Origin: Yoonia sp. GPGPB17
Lineage (GTDB): Bacteria; Pseudomonadota; Alphaproteobacteria; Rhodobacterales; Rhodobacteraceae
Reading direction: 5' to 3'
Assembly (NCBI RefSeq): GCF_037892195.1
Contig: NZ_JATACI010000002.1
Span: 868,001 to 932,000 of the forward strand
Length of the DNA: 64,000 bases
A program made the position numbers and the translations under genes. The notes under the pieces were generated by a model that did not search any database, had not been told where the DNA came from, and saw nothing but the letters and a program-made list of their open reading frames with translations. Below are positions 18,203-33,349 of the stretch, one piece after another; the stretch's first letter is position 1; the number at the start of each line of letters is the position of its first letter.

Positions 18203-18469
18203 TTAGTGGTAGGTGAACTCACCTGTCACATTGCGCCATTCGCCGGGGCCAATTAACTTGCGGTGGACGAAACGCACCGAGTGCAATGGGCCATCCAGCT
18301 CATCATGCCAAAAGCTGATGAAATTCAATAGCTTGTCATGGTCTGGCGCGCGGTCATAGTCCTGCCAGACAAATGTATTGAGCACATGCGGGTAATCGGG
18401 CATGTGATAAAACATTTCCGCCGTCGTCAGCCCATACCCGGCCAGCATCATTTCGGTTTCAGAGGACAT
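18203..18469 (-). CDS. usg: Usg family protein
   Basis: The 88 residues match the alphaproteobacterial Usg family: LAGYGLTTAEMFYHMPDYP, TFVWQDYD, then a C-terminal GPLHSVRFVHRKLI. The family name comes from its place upstream of trp genes in some species; its role is not known. It stands alone here, convergent with the small lipoprotein. Confidence 0.82.
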   Translation of the reverse strand: MSSETEMMLAGYGLTTAEMFYHMPDYPHVLNTFVWQDYDRAPDHDKLLNFISFWHDELDGPLHSVRFVHRKLIGPGEWRNVTGEFTYH

Positions 18470-18665
18470 TGTTCTTCCTTCCGCTCATTCATACCACATG
18501 AGTATGAATGCAGCGCTAACATTTCCGTTAATAAAAACAGGTTGTTAGCAGCGCATCGGCATGGCTGCCAACACGGGTTCGCATCCGTCGTTGCGCCCTA
18601 TATCAAGTGTCTGATAGAGTGTGCACAACCAAATATAGCAGTATAGAATCCAGCAGGCACATTAC

Positions 18666-21413
18666 GTGAACGATACCCCAGAAACACCTGAAAACGATGA
18701 TGAAATTCCGCCTATGCGCCCTGCATATGATGGACCATCTGTCACAATCGAAGATGAGCTGAAAACCAGCTATCTCGACTACGCGATGAGCGTCATCGTA
18801 TCGCGCGCCATTCCTGACCTGCGTGATGGTCTGAAACCTGTGCACCGCCGCATTCTTTATGCAATGCAGGAAACCGGAAACACACACGACAAATCCTATC
18901 GCAAATCTGCCCGCCCCGTTGGCGATGTGATGGGGAAATATCACCCCCATGGCGATAGCGCGATCTATGACGCGCTGGTGCGTATGGCCCAGGAGTTTTC
19001 AATGTCGCTTGTCCTGTTAGATGGGCAAGGCAACTTCGGCTCCATGGATGGCGACCGGGCCGCAGCCATGCGCTATACCGAAGTGCGTATGGACAAACCT
19101 GCCGCCTATATGCTGGCGGATATCGACAAAGACACCGTTGATTTTCAGGATAACTACGACGGCAAAGACCGCGAACCAACGGTCCTGCCCGCCCGCTATC
19201 CAAACATGCTGGTCAATGGTGCGGGCGGTATCGCGGTTGGCATGGCAACGAACATTCCACCGCATAACCTGGGCGAAGTTGTCGATGCCACGCTGGCGCT
19301 GATTGATCAGCCGGATATGTCATCCGAAGAGCTGATCGAATACATCCCTGCCCCCGATTTCCCTACGGGCGGGATCATTCTCGGCCGGTCCGGTGCGCGC
19401 AAAGCCTATCTTGAGGGCCGTGGTTCGGTCATCGTGCGCGCCAAAACAGCGGTCGAAGAAATCCGCAAAGATCGCTATGCCATTGTGATCAATGAGATTC
19501 CCTATCAAGTGAACAAAGCCGCGATGATCGACAAGATCGCCGAAGCGGCTCGCGATAAGAAGATCGAAGGCATCGCCCATGTGCAGGATGAATCCGACCG
19601 CAACGGTGTGCGGGTCGTCGTTGAGCTGAAACGCGATGCGACGGCTGAGGTGGTTCTGAACCAGCTTTTCCGCTTTACCCCGATGCAGACATATTTCGGC
19701 TGCAACATGCTTGCCTTGAACGGCGGCAAGCCCGAGCAGCTGACGCTCCGCACATTCCTGACGTCTTTTGTGGATTTTCGCGAAGAGGTTGTTGCTCGCC
19801 GCACCGCCTACGAACTGCGCAAAGCCCGCGAACGCGCGCACGTCCTGTGTGGCCTGGCGGTTGCTGTGACCAACATTGACGAAATCGTTGCAACGATCCG
19901 CTCCTCTGCCGATGCCGCCACGGCCCGTGAAAAGCTGATGACACGCCGTTGGCCTGCGGAATCGATCCTTGAGTACATCAAACTGATCGACGATCCGACC
20001 CATACGGCGAACGACGATGGCACCTATAATCTGTCGGAAACACAAGCGCGCGCGATCCTTGAGTTACGACTACAGCGCCTGACGCAGATTGGCGTCAAAG
20101 AGGTTACCGACGAACTGCAAGAACTGGCCGGTAAGATACGGGAATACTTGGAAATTCTCGGCTCGCGTGAACGGATCATGCAGATCATCCGGGATGAGTT
20201 GCATGAGGTGCGCGAATTGTTCGCCGTACCCCGCCGTACGGAAGTTGTCGACTGGTCTGGCGACATGGAAGACGAAGATCTGATCGAGAAAGAGGACATG
20301 GTCGTGACCGTGACCTCAGGCGGCTACATCAAACGCACAGCGCTGGCTGATTTCCGCGCGCAGCGGCGTGGTGGGAAGGGTCTGTCGTCGATGGCAACCA
20401 AAGAAGAGGACGTGGTGACCACCCTCTTCGTCGCCAACACCCATACGCAGCTGTTGTTCTTCACCACCGATGGCATGGTCTACAAGCTTAAGACATGGCG
20501 CCTGCCACTGGGCAGCCGGACCGCCAAGGGCAAGGCGATTGTGAATATCCTGCCGATCCCGCAGGGCGTGTCGATTGCCGCCATCATGCCGGTCGACCGG
20601 CCCGAAGAGGAATGGGACGACTTGCAAGTTGTCTTTGCAACCTCGGCTGGCACGGTACGTCGCAACAAATTGTCCGATTTCACCAACGTTATGCGGAACG
20701 GCAAGATCGCGATGAAGTTTGAAGATGAGCATGCGGAAACCACGCTGATCAACGCGCGGATCGCATCGAATGATGATGATGTCATGCTGGTCACCGACTC
20801 GGGTCGTGCCATCCGCTTCCCCGCTACTGATGTGCGCGTTTTCAATTCACGTAGTTCGGTCGGTGTACGTGGGATCCGGTTGCAAGGCGACGACAAGGTC
20901 GTGTCCATGTCGATCATCCGTCACTTCAAGGCAGACCCCGAAGAACGTGCCGCATATCTGAAAATGCGCCGCGCGATGGCTGGTTTGGCTGACGATGCCG
21001 AGGTTGATGACGAAGAAGACGCCGCACCGGGCGCAATCAGCCAGGAGCGCTATGCCGAAATGTCAGCGGCCGAAAACCTGATTCTGACAATTGCGGCCCA
21101 AGGTTCTGGTAAGCTGTCTTCCAGTCATGATTACCCCGTACGCGGACGCGGCGGCATGGGCGTGGCGGCCATGGATAAAGCCATGCGTGGCGGGCCGCTG
21201 GTCACATCTTTCCCGGTTGAGTTGTCGGATCAGATCATGCTGGTGACATCTACAGGGCAGTCAATCCGGGTTCCGATTGAGGGGATCTCTTTCCGCTCAC
21301 GCGGGGCCGGTGGAGTAAAAGTCTTTGACACGGGCAAAGGTGAAACGGTTGTGAGCGTTGCCTGGATCGCTGATCAGGGTGACGATGAGGGCGACACCTC
21401 CGAAGCTGAGTAA
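18666..21413 (+). CDS. gyrA: DNA gyrase subunit A
   Basis: The 915-residue protein starts at GTG 18666. The N-terminal breakage-reunion domain has AMRYTEVRM with the catalytic tyrosine, and the quinolone-resistance region reads [17 protein letters not shown] with Ser and Asp at the usual positions, so it looks quinolone-sensitive. The C-terminal half holds the beta-pinwheel repeats and an acidic insert (about 770-790). It introduces negative supercoils together with GyrB, which is not in the window. Confidence 0.97.
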   Translation: MNDTPETPENDDEIPPMRPAYDGPSVTIEDELKTSYLDYAMSVIVSRAIPDLRDGLKPVHRRILYAMQETGNTHDKSYRKSARPVGDVMGKYHPHGDSAIYDALVRMAQEFSMSLVLLDGQGNFGSMDGDRAAAMRYTEVRMDKPAAYMLADIDKDTVDFQDNYDGKDREPTVLPARYPNMLVNGAGGIAVGMATNIPPHNLGEVVDATLALIDQPDMSSEELIEYIPAPDFPTGGIILGRSGARKAYLEGRGSVIVRAKTAVEEIRKDRYAIVINEIPYQVNKAAMIDKIAEAARDKKIEGIAHVQDESDRNGVRVVVELKRDATAEVVLNQLFRFTPMQTYFGCNMLALNGGKPEQLTLRTFLTSFVDFREEVVARRTAYELRKARERAHVLCGLAVAVTNIDEIVATIRSSADAATAREKLMTRRWPAESILEYIKLIDDPTHTANDDGTYNLSETQARAILELRLQRLTQIGVKEVTDELQELAGKIREYLEILGSRERIMQIIRDELHEVRELFAVPRRTEVVDWSGDMEDEDLIEKEDMVVTVTSGGYIKRTALADFRAQRRGGKGLSSMATKEEDVVTTLFVANTHTQLLFFTTDGMVYKLKTWRLPLGSRTAKGKAIVNILPIPQGVSIAAIMPVDRPEEEWDDLQVVFATSAGTVRRNKLSDFTNVMRNGKIAMKFEDEHAETTLINARIASNDDDVMLVTDSGRAIRFPATDVRVFNSRSSVGVRGIRLQGDDKVVSMSIIRHFKADPEERAAYLKMRRAMAGLADDAEVDDEEDAAPGAISQERYAEMSAAENLILTIAAQGSGKLSSSHDYPVRGRGGMGVAAMDKAMRGGPLVTSFPVELSDQIMLVTSTGQSIRVPIEGISFRSRGAGGVKVFDTGKGETVVSVAWIADQGDDEGDTSEAE

Positions 21414-21576
21414 ATAACTAAGCCTGAACTGTGTAGGGTGCGCCGCGCGGCTATCGTGCCAATATGTCGCGCTGTGTCCGAACTACGACAGCGCAACTTT
21501 TTGGTGTGCGGCACGTTGCTGCACCGCAGAACGTCAACTATCGAAATGCCAATGATAACATACCGGAATTGTACAG

Positions 21577-22347
21577 ATGAAAACGCATATTCTTGCAGTA
21601 ATCGCGGCGTCGACAATCGCAACTGCACCCGCTTTAGCCCAGCAATTCAACGGCGCGACCCTAGGGTTAGCCTATCAAGATGTCGGCGGTGATGGCGGTG
21701 ATTTCGAAGTTACGAGCCTGAGCGGTGGGCTTGAGTTTGGTGTGACCCAAAACTTCGCTATCGGAGCGAATGTCGAAACCATCGGCAGCGATGACTTTAT
21801 CGACGATATTTTTGTTGGGACAATCCGGGGCATCTATAACAGTTCACCCAACTCGGCAGTCGGGGCGTTCTACTCTGTCGAAAACGTTGATGATTTTGAA
21901 ACCACACTTTACGGCATCGAGGGTGCATTCACATCTGCCAACAGCATGTTCAACGCTTACTTAGGCGCTGCGGATAGTGACGCTTTTGGTGATCTTGATG
22001 TACTTGGTGTTGCAGGTTTTGGTTTTGAGTTCGGTGTCGGAGCAGGCGTTTCGCTCGGGTTGGAATACGAGTCCTACCGCGTTGAAGATTTCCTCCTTGT
22101 CGTCGACACCGGCGATATCGAAGATGCAAACATCACTGATACGGCGCTGACCGCACGATATAGCTTCCTAGATGGTGCATCTGTTTATGCGAAAGCGGGA
22201 CGCATCCGTGCGTTCGGCTCTGACCGGGAGGCAAATGTACGTATCGTTGGCGTCGACTCCAGCGAATACATCACAGTGGGCGCGGAATACAAATTCGGAC
22301 GTGGCGCGCTCTTTGACGCGCGATCGCTGCGATCATTTGGCGGCTAG
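21577..22347 (+). CDS. Outer-membrane beta-barrel (porin-like) protein
   Basis: The 256 residues have a signal peptide (AASTIATAPALAQQ, cleavage after ALA) followed by Gly- and aromatic-rich alternating strands such as LGLAYQDVGGDGG and FEFGVGAGVSLGLEYESY. The mature part is acidic. No specific substrate can be read. A strong terminator follows directly. Similar small porin-like proteins are widespread in Rhodobacteraceae. Confidence 0.65.
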   Translation: MKTHILAVIAASTIATAPALAQQFNGATLGLAYQDVGGDGGDFEVTSLSGGLEFGVTQNFAIGANVETIGSDDFIDDIFVGTIRGIYNSSPNSAVGAFYSVENVDDFETTLYGIEGAFTSANSMFNAYLGAADSDAFGDLDVLGVAGFGFEFGVGAGVSLGLEYESYRVEDFLLVVDTGDIEDANITDTALTARYSFLDGASVYAKAGRIRAFGSDREANVRIVGVDSSEYITVGAEYKFGRGALFDARSLRSFGG

Positions 22348-22372
22348 TCTAACTTCGTATAATGAGCATGAG

Positions 22373-22399
22373 GGCCCGCAATTTTGCGGGCCTTTTCTT
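22373..22399 (+). terminator. Rho-independent terminator after the porin-like gene
   Basis: GGCCCGCA at 22373-22380 pairs with TGCGGGCC at 22385-22392 over a 4-base loop and is followed by TTTTCTTT. Confidence 0.9.
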
Positions 22400-22426
22400 T
22401 GTCACCCCCCAGACTACATCCACACC

Positions 22427-23785
22427 ATGACACAGACACTCAATATCATTGGCGGCGGTATGGCTAAGCTCCAGAGGCGGCGTGGCAGGCCGCAAACGCA
22501 GGGTTGCAGGTCGTGATCCACGAGATGCGCCCCAAGGTTAAAACCTTTGCGCACCGCACCGGGAATCTGGGTGAGATGGTATGTTCGAATTCATTCCGCT
22601 CGGATGACCACGCACAGAACGCCGTGGGTCTGCTGCATTGGGAGATGATGCAAGCAGATGGCCTGATTATGAAAACGGCCTATCAACACCGCCTACCGGC
22701 GGGTGGCGCATTGGCGGTGGATCGTGATCCCTTTGCAGAAAGCGTGACGGCTGCACTCAAAGCGCACCCCAATATTTCTGTGTCTTATGAAGAGATCACA
22801 GCCCTTCCTGATAATGGGCATTGGATCATCGCAACCGGCCCACTGACCTCGGGCCGTCTGGCTGAGGCTGTTCAGGCCGAGACAGGTGCCGAAGCCTTGG
22901 CATTCTTTGATGCTATCGCCCCGATTGTCTATCACGACAGCATCAATATGGATGTCGCTTGGATGCAATCGCGCTACGATAAGGGTGAGACCGAGGAAGA
23001 ACGGACAGCTTATCTCAACTGTCCGATGACGAAAGACCAATATGAGGCGTTTATTGATGCCCTGCTGGCGGCTGACAAGACAGAGTTCAAGGAAGGTGAA
23101 ACTGCGGGTTACTTCGATGGCTGTCTGCCCATCGAAGTCATGGCCGAACGCGGGCGCGAGACACTGCGCTTTGGCCCGATGAAACCTGTCGGTCTGACCA
23201 ATGCAAACGATCCACAAAACAAACCCTATGCCGTGGTACAGCTGCGCCGCGATAATGCGCTTGGGACGCTGTACAATATCGTCGGCTTTCAGACTAAAAT
23301 GAAGTACGGTGCACAGAAATTTGTTTTCAATAGCATTCCTGGCTTGGAGGGTGCCGAATTTGCACGTCTCGGCGGTATCCACCGCAACACATTTATCAAC
23401 TCGCCCACGCTGCTTGATGATCAAATGCGTCTGCGCAGCCTAGCCAAACATCCGCTTTGCCGGGCAGATCACCGGCGTGGAAGGCTATGTCGAAAGTGCG
23501 GCGATGGGCCTGTTGGCGGGGCGCATGGCTGTTGCCGAACTGACGGGACAAACCTTGGCGCCCGTGCCGAACACAACAGCGATGGGTGCGCTGGTCACCC
23601 ATATTACCGGTGGCGCAGAGCCAAAGAGTTTTCAACCGATGAATGTGAACTTTGGCCTGTTTCCCCCGCTTGAAGGTGTGAAGGGCGGACGACGGAACCG
23701 CAAGGACCGCTACAAGGCCTACACCGACCGTGCCAAGGTCGATTGGCGGTCTTGGCTCGGACAAACGGCACTGGACGCCGCCTGA
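22427..23785 (+). pseudogene. trmFO: TrmFO, folate-dependent tRNA (m5U54) methyltransferase, two frameshifts as read
   Basis: Three segments together give a full-length TrmFO. From ATG 22427 the FAD motif starts (MTQTLNIIGGGMA) but is broken at 22463-22473, where GCTAAGC stands in place of the expected GCTGGC and an extra A follows. The middle (22474-23440) carries [26 protein letters not shown] and most of the protein. At 23441 an extra T (AGCCTAGCC) shifts the frame back, and the end ([17 protein letters not shown] to DAA) follows. The enzyme methylates U54 of tRNA with methylene-tetrahydrofolate. Either a pseudogene or sequence errors. Confidence 0.85.
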
Positions 23786-23806
23786 GTCCCGCTTTTAGAC
23801 TAGGGT

Positions 23807-24424
23807 ATGACTAACAAGAAAGACGTCCTGCAACCTTCATTGTGGACTCCGCGTCCTGTGGAAGAAACCATCGCCGTCTATGCGAACTGGGCCGATAACT
23901 ATGATGCAGAGGTCTCAGCACGCGGCTATCAGACGCCGGATCGTTTGGCTGCCGCCTTGGCGGCGCATGCAGCCAAACCTGTGGCAATCCTTGATTTCGG
24001 CTGTGGCACGGGTATCGGTGGCGCCGCTTTGCGCCGTGCGGGGTTCGAGACAATTGATGGGACTGACATCACACCTGAAATGCTCGCGAAGGCCGCTGCG
24101 CGTGGTATCTATCGCCGTACCTGGCACAGTACACCGGATGATATGGGGTTTCAGACAGGCACCTACCCCATCATCGTTGCCGTTGGCGTTATCAGCCTCG
24201 GGGCCGCCCCCGCGGAAACGCTTGCGCCTTTGGTTGCCAAACTAAACTCTGATGGCCTTTTGGCGCTGTCTTTCAACGATCCAACACTCAAGGATCACTC
24301 CTATGAGGATGCGCTGCAAGCTGAGGTTTCCAGCGGCAATGCCGAGGTGATTTTCCGTGAACACGGCCCCCATCTTGATGATGTCGGCATGGGCTCTGAC
24401 GTCATTATCCTGCGCCGCTTGTGA
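23807..24424 (+). CDS. Class I SAM-dependent methyltransferase
   Basis: The 205 residues carry motif I ILDFGCGTGIGGAAL and the following acidic strand (DGTDITPEML). The N-terminus contains YANWADNYDAEV, as in small-molecule methyltransferases related to tetratricopeptide-type or Williams-Beuren homologues. The substrate is unknown. Its stop overlaps the gluQ start, so the two are co-translated. Confidence 0.82.
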   Translation: MTNKKDVLQPSLWTPRPVEETIAVYANWADNYDAEVSARGYQTPDRLAAALAAHAAKPVAILDFGCGTGIGGAALRRAGFETIDGTDITPEMLAKAAARGIYRRTWHSTPDDMGFQTGTYPIIVAVGVISLGAAPAETLAPLVAKLNSDGLLALSFNDPTLKDHSYEDALQAEVSSGNAEVIFREHGPHLDDVGMGSDVIILRRL

Positions 24425-25251
24425 TTACCCGCTTTGCACCGTCGCCAACAGGGCCGCTTCATCTGGGGCATGCCTATTCGGCCTTGACCGTCTGGCAGGT
24501 TGCGCGGGCGTTGGGCGGCACCGCCCTGTTACGGATTGAAGATACCGACAGCACCCGCGTGCGGCTTGAACATGAGGCGGGAATCTATGAAGATCTGGCG
24601 TGGCTTGGGCTACATTGGCCGGACCCCGTGCGCAGGCAATCGGACCATTACCCGGACTATGATGCCGTCTTGGCCGCGCTTGCCGAGAAAGAGCTACTCT
24701 ACCCTTGCGACTGCACGCGGCGCGACATCGCAAACGCCGGTGCGGTTCCTGGCGTCGATGGTCTGGTCTATCCGGGTACCTGCCGTGATCGGCCCTTGGA
24801 TGATGCCCGCGCGGGCGACGGACTACGGTTGAATATCAGTAAAGCCTTGGCGCTCATCAGCGAAAAGATGCGCTATATCGAGATCAGTTCTGGCCTGCCA
24901 AAAGAGGTCAGCGTGACGCATGACACCCTGGTCCGCGATATCGGCGATCCGATCCTAAGGCGCAAAGACACTGGCGATCCGGCCTATCATCTGGCCTGTG
25001 TGCATGACGATGCCGTACAGAACGTGACCCACGTTGTGCGCGGCACCGATCTGCGGGACCTGACACCGCTACATGTCTTGCTGCAACGCCTGCTGGGCTA
25101 TGACACACCGCTTTATCACCACCACCGCCTTGTGACAGATGACAGTGGGAAACGACTGGCGAAGATCGATAAATCAAAGGCCATGGCAAAATTCAGGGCA
25201 GAAGGTGCGACACCCAAGGACATCAAAAAGATGATTGGCTTTGTCGATTAA
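24421..25251 (+). CDS. gluQ: Glutamyl-Q tRNA(Asp) synthetase
   Basis: The 276-residue protein starts at GTG 24421. It is a truncated glutamyl-tRNA synthetase: [19 protein letters not shown] (HIGH-type motif), zinc-ligand cysteines in YPCDCTRRD and YPGTC, and GKRLAK in place of KMSKS. It lacks an anticodon-binding domain. It attaches glutamate to queuosine at position 34 of tRNA-Asp. The 3' end overlaps the convergent hisI by 4 bases. Confidence 0.92.
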   Translation: MITRFAPSPTGPLHLGHAYSALTVWQVARALGGTALLRIEDTDSTRVRLEHEAGIYEDLAWLGLHWPDPVRRQSDHYPDYDAVLAALAEKELLYPCDCTRRDIANAGAVPGVDGLVYPGTCRDRPLDDARAGDGLRLNISKALALISEKMRYIEISSGLPKEVSVTHDTLVRDIGDPILRRKDTGDPAYHLACVHDDAVQNVTHVVRGTDLRDLTPLHVLLQRLLGYDTPLYHHHRLVTDDSGKRLAKIDKSKAMAKFRAEGATPKDIKKMIGFVD

Positions 25252-25613
25252 CCTGCATCCATAGGTTTCATGATTTCGACTTCGTCACCGTTCTGCACCT
25301 CGGTATAGAAACATGTGCGTCGCCCAGTATGGCAAGCCGCGCCGACCTGATTAACCGTGACAAGCAGACAATCGCGGTCACAATCGACGCGGAAGTCGAC
25401 CAGTTCTTGCGTATGGCCGCTCGTTGCCCCCTTGACCCAGAATTCTTGACGCGAACGCGACCAATAGGTCACGCGACCCGTTTCGAGGGTCTGGCCAACG
25501 GCTGCGGCGTTCATCCATGCCATCATCAAGACCTCACCACTGTCGGCATCTTGCGCAATGGCTGGGATCAGACCTGAGTCATTGTAACGGAGTGTCGCGG
25601 GATCGAAGGACAT
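25248..25613 (-). CDS. hisI: Phosphoribosyl-AMP cyclohydrolase
   Basis: The 121-residue protein matches His[32 protein letters not shown], and the metal-binding [15 protein letters not shown] plus [11 protein letters not shown]. It opens the adenine ring in the third step of histidine biosynthesis. No HisE domain is fused to it. Confidence 0.95.
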   Translation of the reverse strand: MSFDPATLRYNDSGLIPAIAQDADSGEVLMMAWMNAAAVGQTLETGRVTYWSRSRQEFWVKGATSGHTQELVDFRVDCDRDCLLVTVNQVGAACHTGRRTCFYTEVQNGDEVEIMKPMDAG

Positions 25614-25679
25614 ATCAAAAACCTTTGCAAGCGGTGCGGTCGGGACTATCTAATGAGAGGCAATGAAAAGGGCAACGCG

Positions 25680-26126
25680 ATGTCTGCTGAAAACGATCTG
25701 ATCAAACTCTATTCAGGGCGCATTCTGGCGCTTGCCACTGATATGCCGCGCACGACACGGATTGAAAATCCAATGGCAAGTGCCAAAAAACGCGCGCCCC
25801 TTTGCGGATCGACCGTGACTGTGGATGTAAACGTGGCTGATGGTGTGATCACCGATTATGGGCAAGACGTGAAGGCTTGCGCATTGGGTCAAGCGGCAGC
25901 AGCCGTTGTTGGGGCAAACATTGTTGGCCTGACCGTTGAACAGGTGCAGGCGGGTCGTGATGCACTCTACGCGATGCTGAAATCAGACGGACCTGTACCG
26001 CCTGCCCCTTTTGGTGATCTCGAAGTGTTGCAGCCCGCAAAGGATTATAAAAATCGTCACGCATCAATCATGCTGGCCTTCGATGCCACGTTGGACGCCC
26101 TGCACACTCAACAAGCGACAGCATAA
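25680..26126 (+). CDS. Iron-sulfur cluster assembly scaffold protein (NifU/IscU-like)
   Basis: The protein is 148 residues from ATG 25680, which has AAAAGGG upstream (an earlier ATG at 25653 does not). NifU N-domain features are the cysteines in KRAPLCGSTVTVDVN and VKACALGQAAAAVVG. The third canonical cysteine is not evident. It probably carries or delivers Fe-S clusters; it is the variant found beside hisI in many alphaproteobacteria. Confidence 0.8.
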   Translation: MSAENDLIKLYSGRILALATDMPRTTRIENPMASAKKRAPLCGSTVTVDVNVADGVITDYGQDVKACALGQAAAAVVGANIVGLTVEQVQAGRDALYAMLKSDGPVPPAPFGDLEVLQPAKDYKNRHASIMLAFDATLDALHTQQATA

Positions 26127-26132
26127 AAAAAA

Positions 26133-26161
26133 CCGCCGCACATCCGGGAAGATGGCGGCGG
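26133..26161. terminator. Hairpin between Fe-S scaffold gene and small membrane gene
   Basis: CCGCCGC at 26133-26139 pairs with GCGGCGG at 26155-26161. An A-rich run precedes it, so on the minus strand it is followed by a T tract; it can serve as a terminator there and perhaps in both directions. Confidence 0.6.
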
Positions 26162-26305
26162 CAGGTTTGAAACGATCAGGGCCCGGTCCAGTGTTCCGTG
26201 AGGAGAGGCAAAACCCCCGCTTGGGACGTCAGACAGGCAGGTCATCATGCATTGCATTCTTGGGACAGGGCAATGTGATGGACCGGGCCGGGATCGTCCG
26301 GCAGG

Positions 26306-26428
26306 TTAGATCAGCCCGGGCAAAGCTAATCCAACAATCAACATGACCATCAAGGCAGCCACACCCAAAGCATCAGCAATAATCGTGTCGCGTGAACGTG
26401 CGATTACGGATCTAATCTCTTCTGCCAT
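26306..26428 (-). CDS. Small single-helix membrane protein, 40 residues
   Basis: The ATG at 26428 has GAGGGA upstream. The product is an amphipathic N-terminus (MAEEIRSVIARSRDTIIADA) followed by a membrane helix (GVAALMVMLIVGLALPGL). Short proteins of this layout are common in Rhodobacteraceae; the role is unknown. Confidence 0.6.
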   Translation of the reverse strand: MAEEIRSVIARSRDTIIADALGVAALMVMLIVGLALPGLI

Positions 26429-26532
26429 AGCTTGTGTTCCCTCAATGTTCTGTTGCCACTTTGTTCTCATATTGTTAACGCCATGTAAAGAACTTTTATA
26501 GAACATTTGAGAACATTTTGTGAGCCAACGCC

Positions 26533-30847
<4,315 letters not shown>

Positions 30848-30883
30848 TCACCTTTCGATGTGGCATTATCGCAAACGAAACCG

Positions 30884-31597
30884 TCAAGCCCCAATCGCCA
30901 TAGGCTCCTGTCCCGAAGCAGGCTCAGGATCGCGCAGCACATAGCCGCGCCCCCATACCGTTTCGATGTAGTTTTCGCCCATCGTCGCCTCGCTCAGCTT
31001 TTTCCGCAGCTTACAGATGAACACGTCGATGATCTTCAACTCGGGCTCATCCATGCCGCCATATAAGTGGTTGAGAAACATCTCTTTCGTCAAAGTTGTG
31101 CCCTTACGCAGGCTCAGCAATTCCAGCATCTGGTATTCTTTACCGGTCAGATGCACCGTACTGCCTTCAACCTCCACAGTTTTGGCATCCAGATTCACGG
31201 CAATCTGGCCTGTCTTAATGATTGATTGGGCGTGCCCTTTCGAGCGACGGATAATCGCATGGATGCGCGCCACGAGTTCTTCACGGTGAAACGGTTTTGT
31301 CAGATAATCATCTGCCCCAAAACCAAAGCCTTTCAGCTTGCTTTCTGTTCCATCATCCCCTGAGAGGATCAATATCGGCGTATCAATACGGCTGAGACGC
31401 AGCTGGCGCAGCACTTCATGTCCGTTCATGTCGGGCAAATTGATATCGAGCAGAATAAGATCGTAATCATACAATTTCGCAAGATCGATCCCTTCTTCCC
31501 CCATATCGGTTGCATAGACGTTTAGGTTGGCATGGGTCAGCATCAGTTCGATGCTTTTGGATGTCGTCGGGTCGTCTTCAACAAGTAGGACTCGCAT
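30884..31597 (-). CDS. ctrA: Cell-cycle response regulator CtrA
   Basis: The 237-residue OmpR-type regulator has a receiver domain with [15 protein letters not shown] (phospho-acceptor Asp) and a C-terminal winged helix ending in [14 protein letters not shown] and [15 protein letters not shown], highly characteristic of CtrA. In roseobacters it activates motility, gene-transfer-agent and related genes rather than being essential. Its neighbour SciP is its known antagonist. It lies upstream of ligA and recG on the same strand. Confidence 0.96.
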   Translation of the reverse strand: MRVLLVEDDPTTSKSIELMLTHANLNVYATDMGEEGIDLAKLYDYDLILLDINLPDMNGHEVLRQLRLSRIDTPILILSGDDGTESKLKGFGFGADDYLTKPFHREELVARIHAIIRRSKGHAQSIIKTGQIAVNLDAKTVEVEGSTVHLTGKEYQMLELLSLRKGTTLTKEMFLNHLYGGMDEPELKIIDVFICKLRKKLSEATMGENYIETVWGRGYVLRDPEPASGQEPMAIGA

Positions 31598-31645
31598 TGG
31601 TATGCTCCGCTCTGAGTTCGGTGCGTTAACCTAAACCAAGAAAGG

Positions 31646-31660
31646 TTAATTAGCCGTTAC
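31646..31660. promoter_or_regulatory. Candidate CtrA-binding site upstream of ctrA
   Basis: TTAA (31646-31649), seven bases, then TTAC (31657-31660) is close to the known CtrA box TTAA-N7-TTAA. A further half site, TTAAC, lies at 31626. It sits between ctrA and sciP and could serve autoregulation. It is a near match only. Confidence 0.45.
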
Positions 31661-31687
31661 CCCCATAGCACTTATGCACTCTACCAC

Positions 31688-31966
31688 CTATGGTTGTCTA
31701 TAGCGTTGCAGCGATGTTGCCTTAAGTGCGGCTTCACCGTGCTGGTCAACAGCGGTTTCCCATTCAGAAAACTCTTCATCAGACAACGCATATCGTTCCA
31801 ATGCTTCCTTGCGTTGTATCAGCCCGGCATTCACCGCGCGCACCACGGCCGCCTTGCGCGACGCCACCCACCGCCGTGTTTTTTCGCTGGGCAAGTCCGC
31901 CCGCGTCATGACTGTTCCATCTGGCAAGGTCACCGATCTTGGTCCTTCGACTTTACGTAAATACAT
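31688..31966 (-). CDS. sciP: SciP-like DUF1153 protein (CtrA inhibitor)
   Basis: The protein is 92 residues from ATG 31966. It matches DUF1153: MYLRKVEGPRSVTLPDG, then RRWVASRKAAVVRAVNAG and LSDEEFSEWETAVDQHGE, a helix-turn-helix arrangement. In Caulobacter SciP binds CtrA and blocks activation of its targets. It sits upstream of ctrA in the same direction, about 90 bases away. Confidence 0.88.
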   Translation of the reverse strand: MYLRKVEGPRSVTLPDGTVMTRADLPSEKTRRWVASRKAAVVRAVNAGLIQRKEALERYALSDEEFSEWETAVDQHGEAALKATSLQRYRQP

Positions 31967-32100
31967 CTTTGCACCCCTTTTTATCTCACTCCGACGATAA
32001 ATATCGGATGAAGGACTTAATGACTGGTGTAGCTGCCCCTTGAGAGTGCGTTGCATTTTCCTATATTTCTAAGCGAATCCGCCGTTTCCGGGAAAATCCA

Positions 32101-33240
32101 ATGTCACTTGATTCGCCGCTGAACTCGCTCGGCTTTGCAAAACCACCTGCGCAGACGCGTGTTGTCGTTGCCATGTCTGGCGGCGTCGACAGTTCTGTTG
32201 TGGCCGCAAAACTGGCCGAAGAGGGCTATGATGTGGTCGGCGTCACCTTGCAGTTATACGATCACGGCGCGGCGCTTGCCAAAAAAGGCGCCTGCTGCGC
32301 CGGTCGCGATATCCATGACGCCCGCCGCGTCGCCGAAGAGATGGGCTTTCCCCATTACGTTCTGGACTACGAAAACACATTCCGCGAAGCGGTCATGGAT
32401 GAGTTCGCCGATAGCTATCTGGGCGGCGCAACACCTGTGCCTTGTATTCGGTGCAATGAACGTGTGAAATTCAAGGATCTGCTGGAAACCGCCAAAGACC
32501 TTGATGCTGATTGCATGGCCACTGGCCACTATATCCAACGCAAGCTGGGGGTGGCAGGCGCCGAGTTGCATTCTGCGGCTGACCCGACCAAGGATCAAAG
32601 TTACTTTTTGTTCTCAACCACGCAAGAACAACTTGACTACCTCAGGTTCCCGCTTGGGCATCACGCCTCAAAGGAAGAAACCCGCGCGCTTGCCGCAAAA
32701 TATGGGCTGAGCGTGGCGGACAAACCTGACAGCCAGGATATCTGCTTTGTGCCTGATGGTAACTATGCAGCCGTGATCGAGAAACTGCGCCCCGGCGCGG
32801 CCGAGCCGGGCAACATCGTTGATATGGATGGGACCGTACTGGGTACGCATAAGGGCGTGATCCACTACACCGTGGGGCAACGGCGCGGTCTGGGGATCGG
32901 CGGTTTGGCCGATCCGCTGTATGTGGTGAAGCTCGACGTTGACCAAAAACAGGTCATCGTTGGCTCCAAAGGCCTACTTGCAACACGCCGTGTGCCGATC
33001 CGTGAGATCAACTGGATCGGCGGGGGCAAACTGATGGATGTTGCTGAACGCAACATCGCGGTGCGTGTGCGCTCAACACGGCCACCCACAGATGCTGTTC
33101 TGCGCCCGATCTCAGAGACTGAGGCCGAGGTTGAGTTGCTGGTCGCCGAACAAGGTGTATCCCCGGGGCAAGCCTGCGTCTTCTATGATCAAGAGACCAC
33201 GCGCATCTTGGGTGGCGGGTGGATTTGGCGCGGTACATAG
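32101..33240 (+). CDS. mnmA: tRNA-specific 2-thiouridylase MnmA
   Basis: The 379 residues have the PP-loop [15 protein letters not shown], the first catalytic cysteine in [13 protein letters not shown] and the second in [13 protein letters not shown], then the OB-like C-domain. It inserts sulfur at U34 of Glu, Gln and Lys tRNAs. Divergent from sciP. Confidence 0.95.
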   Translation: MSLDSPLNSLGFAKPPAQTRVVVAMSGGVDSSVVAAKLAEEGYDVVGVTLQLYDHGAALAKKGACCAGRDIHDARRVAEEMGFPHYVLDYENTFREAVMDEFADSYLGGATPVPCIRCNERVKFKDLLETAKDLDADCMATGHYIQRKLGVAGAELHSAADPTKDQSYFLFSTTQEQLDYLRFPLGHHASKEETRALAAKYGLSVADKPDSQDICFVPDGNYAAVIEKLRPGAAEPGNIVDMDGTVLGTHKGVIHYTVGQRRGLGIGGLADPLYVVKLDVDQKQVIVGSKGLLATRRVPIREINWIGGGKLMDVAERNIAVRVRSTRPPTDAVLRPISETEAEVELLVAEQGVSPGQACVFYDQETTRILGGGWIWRGT

Positions 33241-33349
33241 CCAACTTTGCAAGATGTGCGAAAACGTTATAGAAGTCTTGAAATTTGTAGGGTAACTTGC
33301 AATGGCTGCGGGGGCTAACGACAGCAGGTAGTATTAAGAGTTCAATAGT

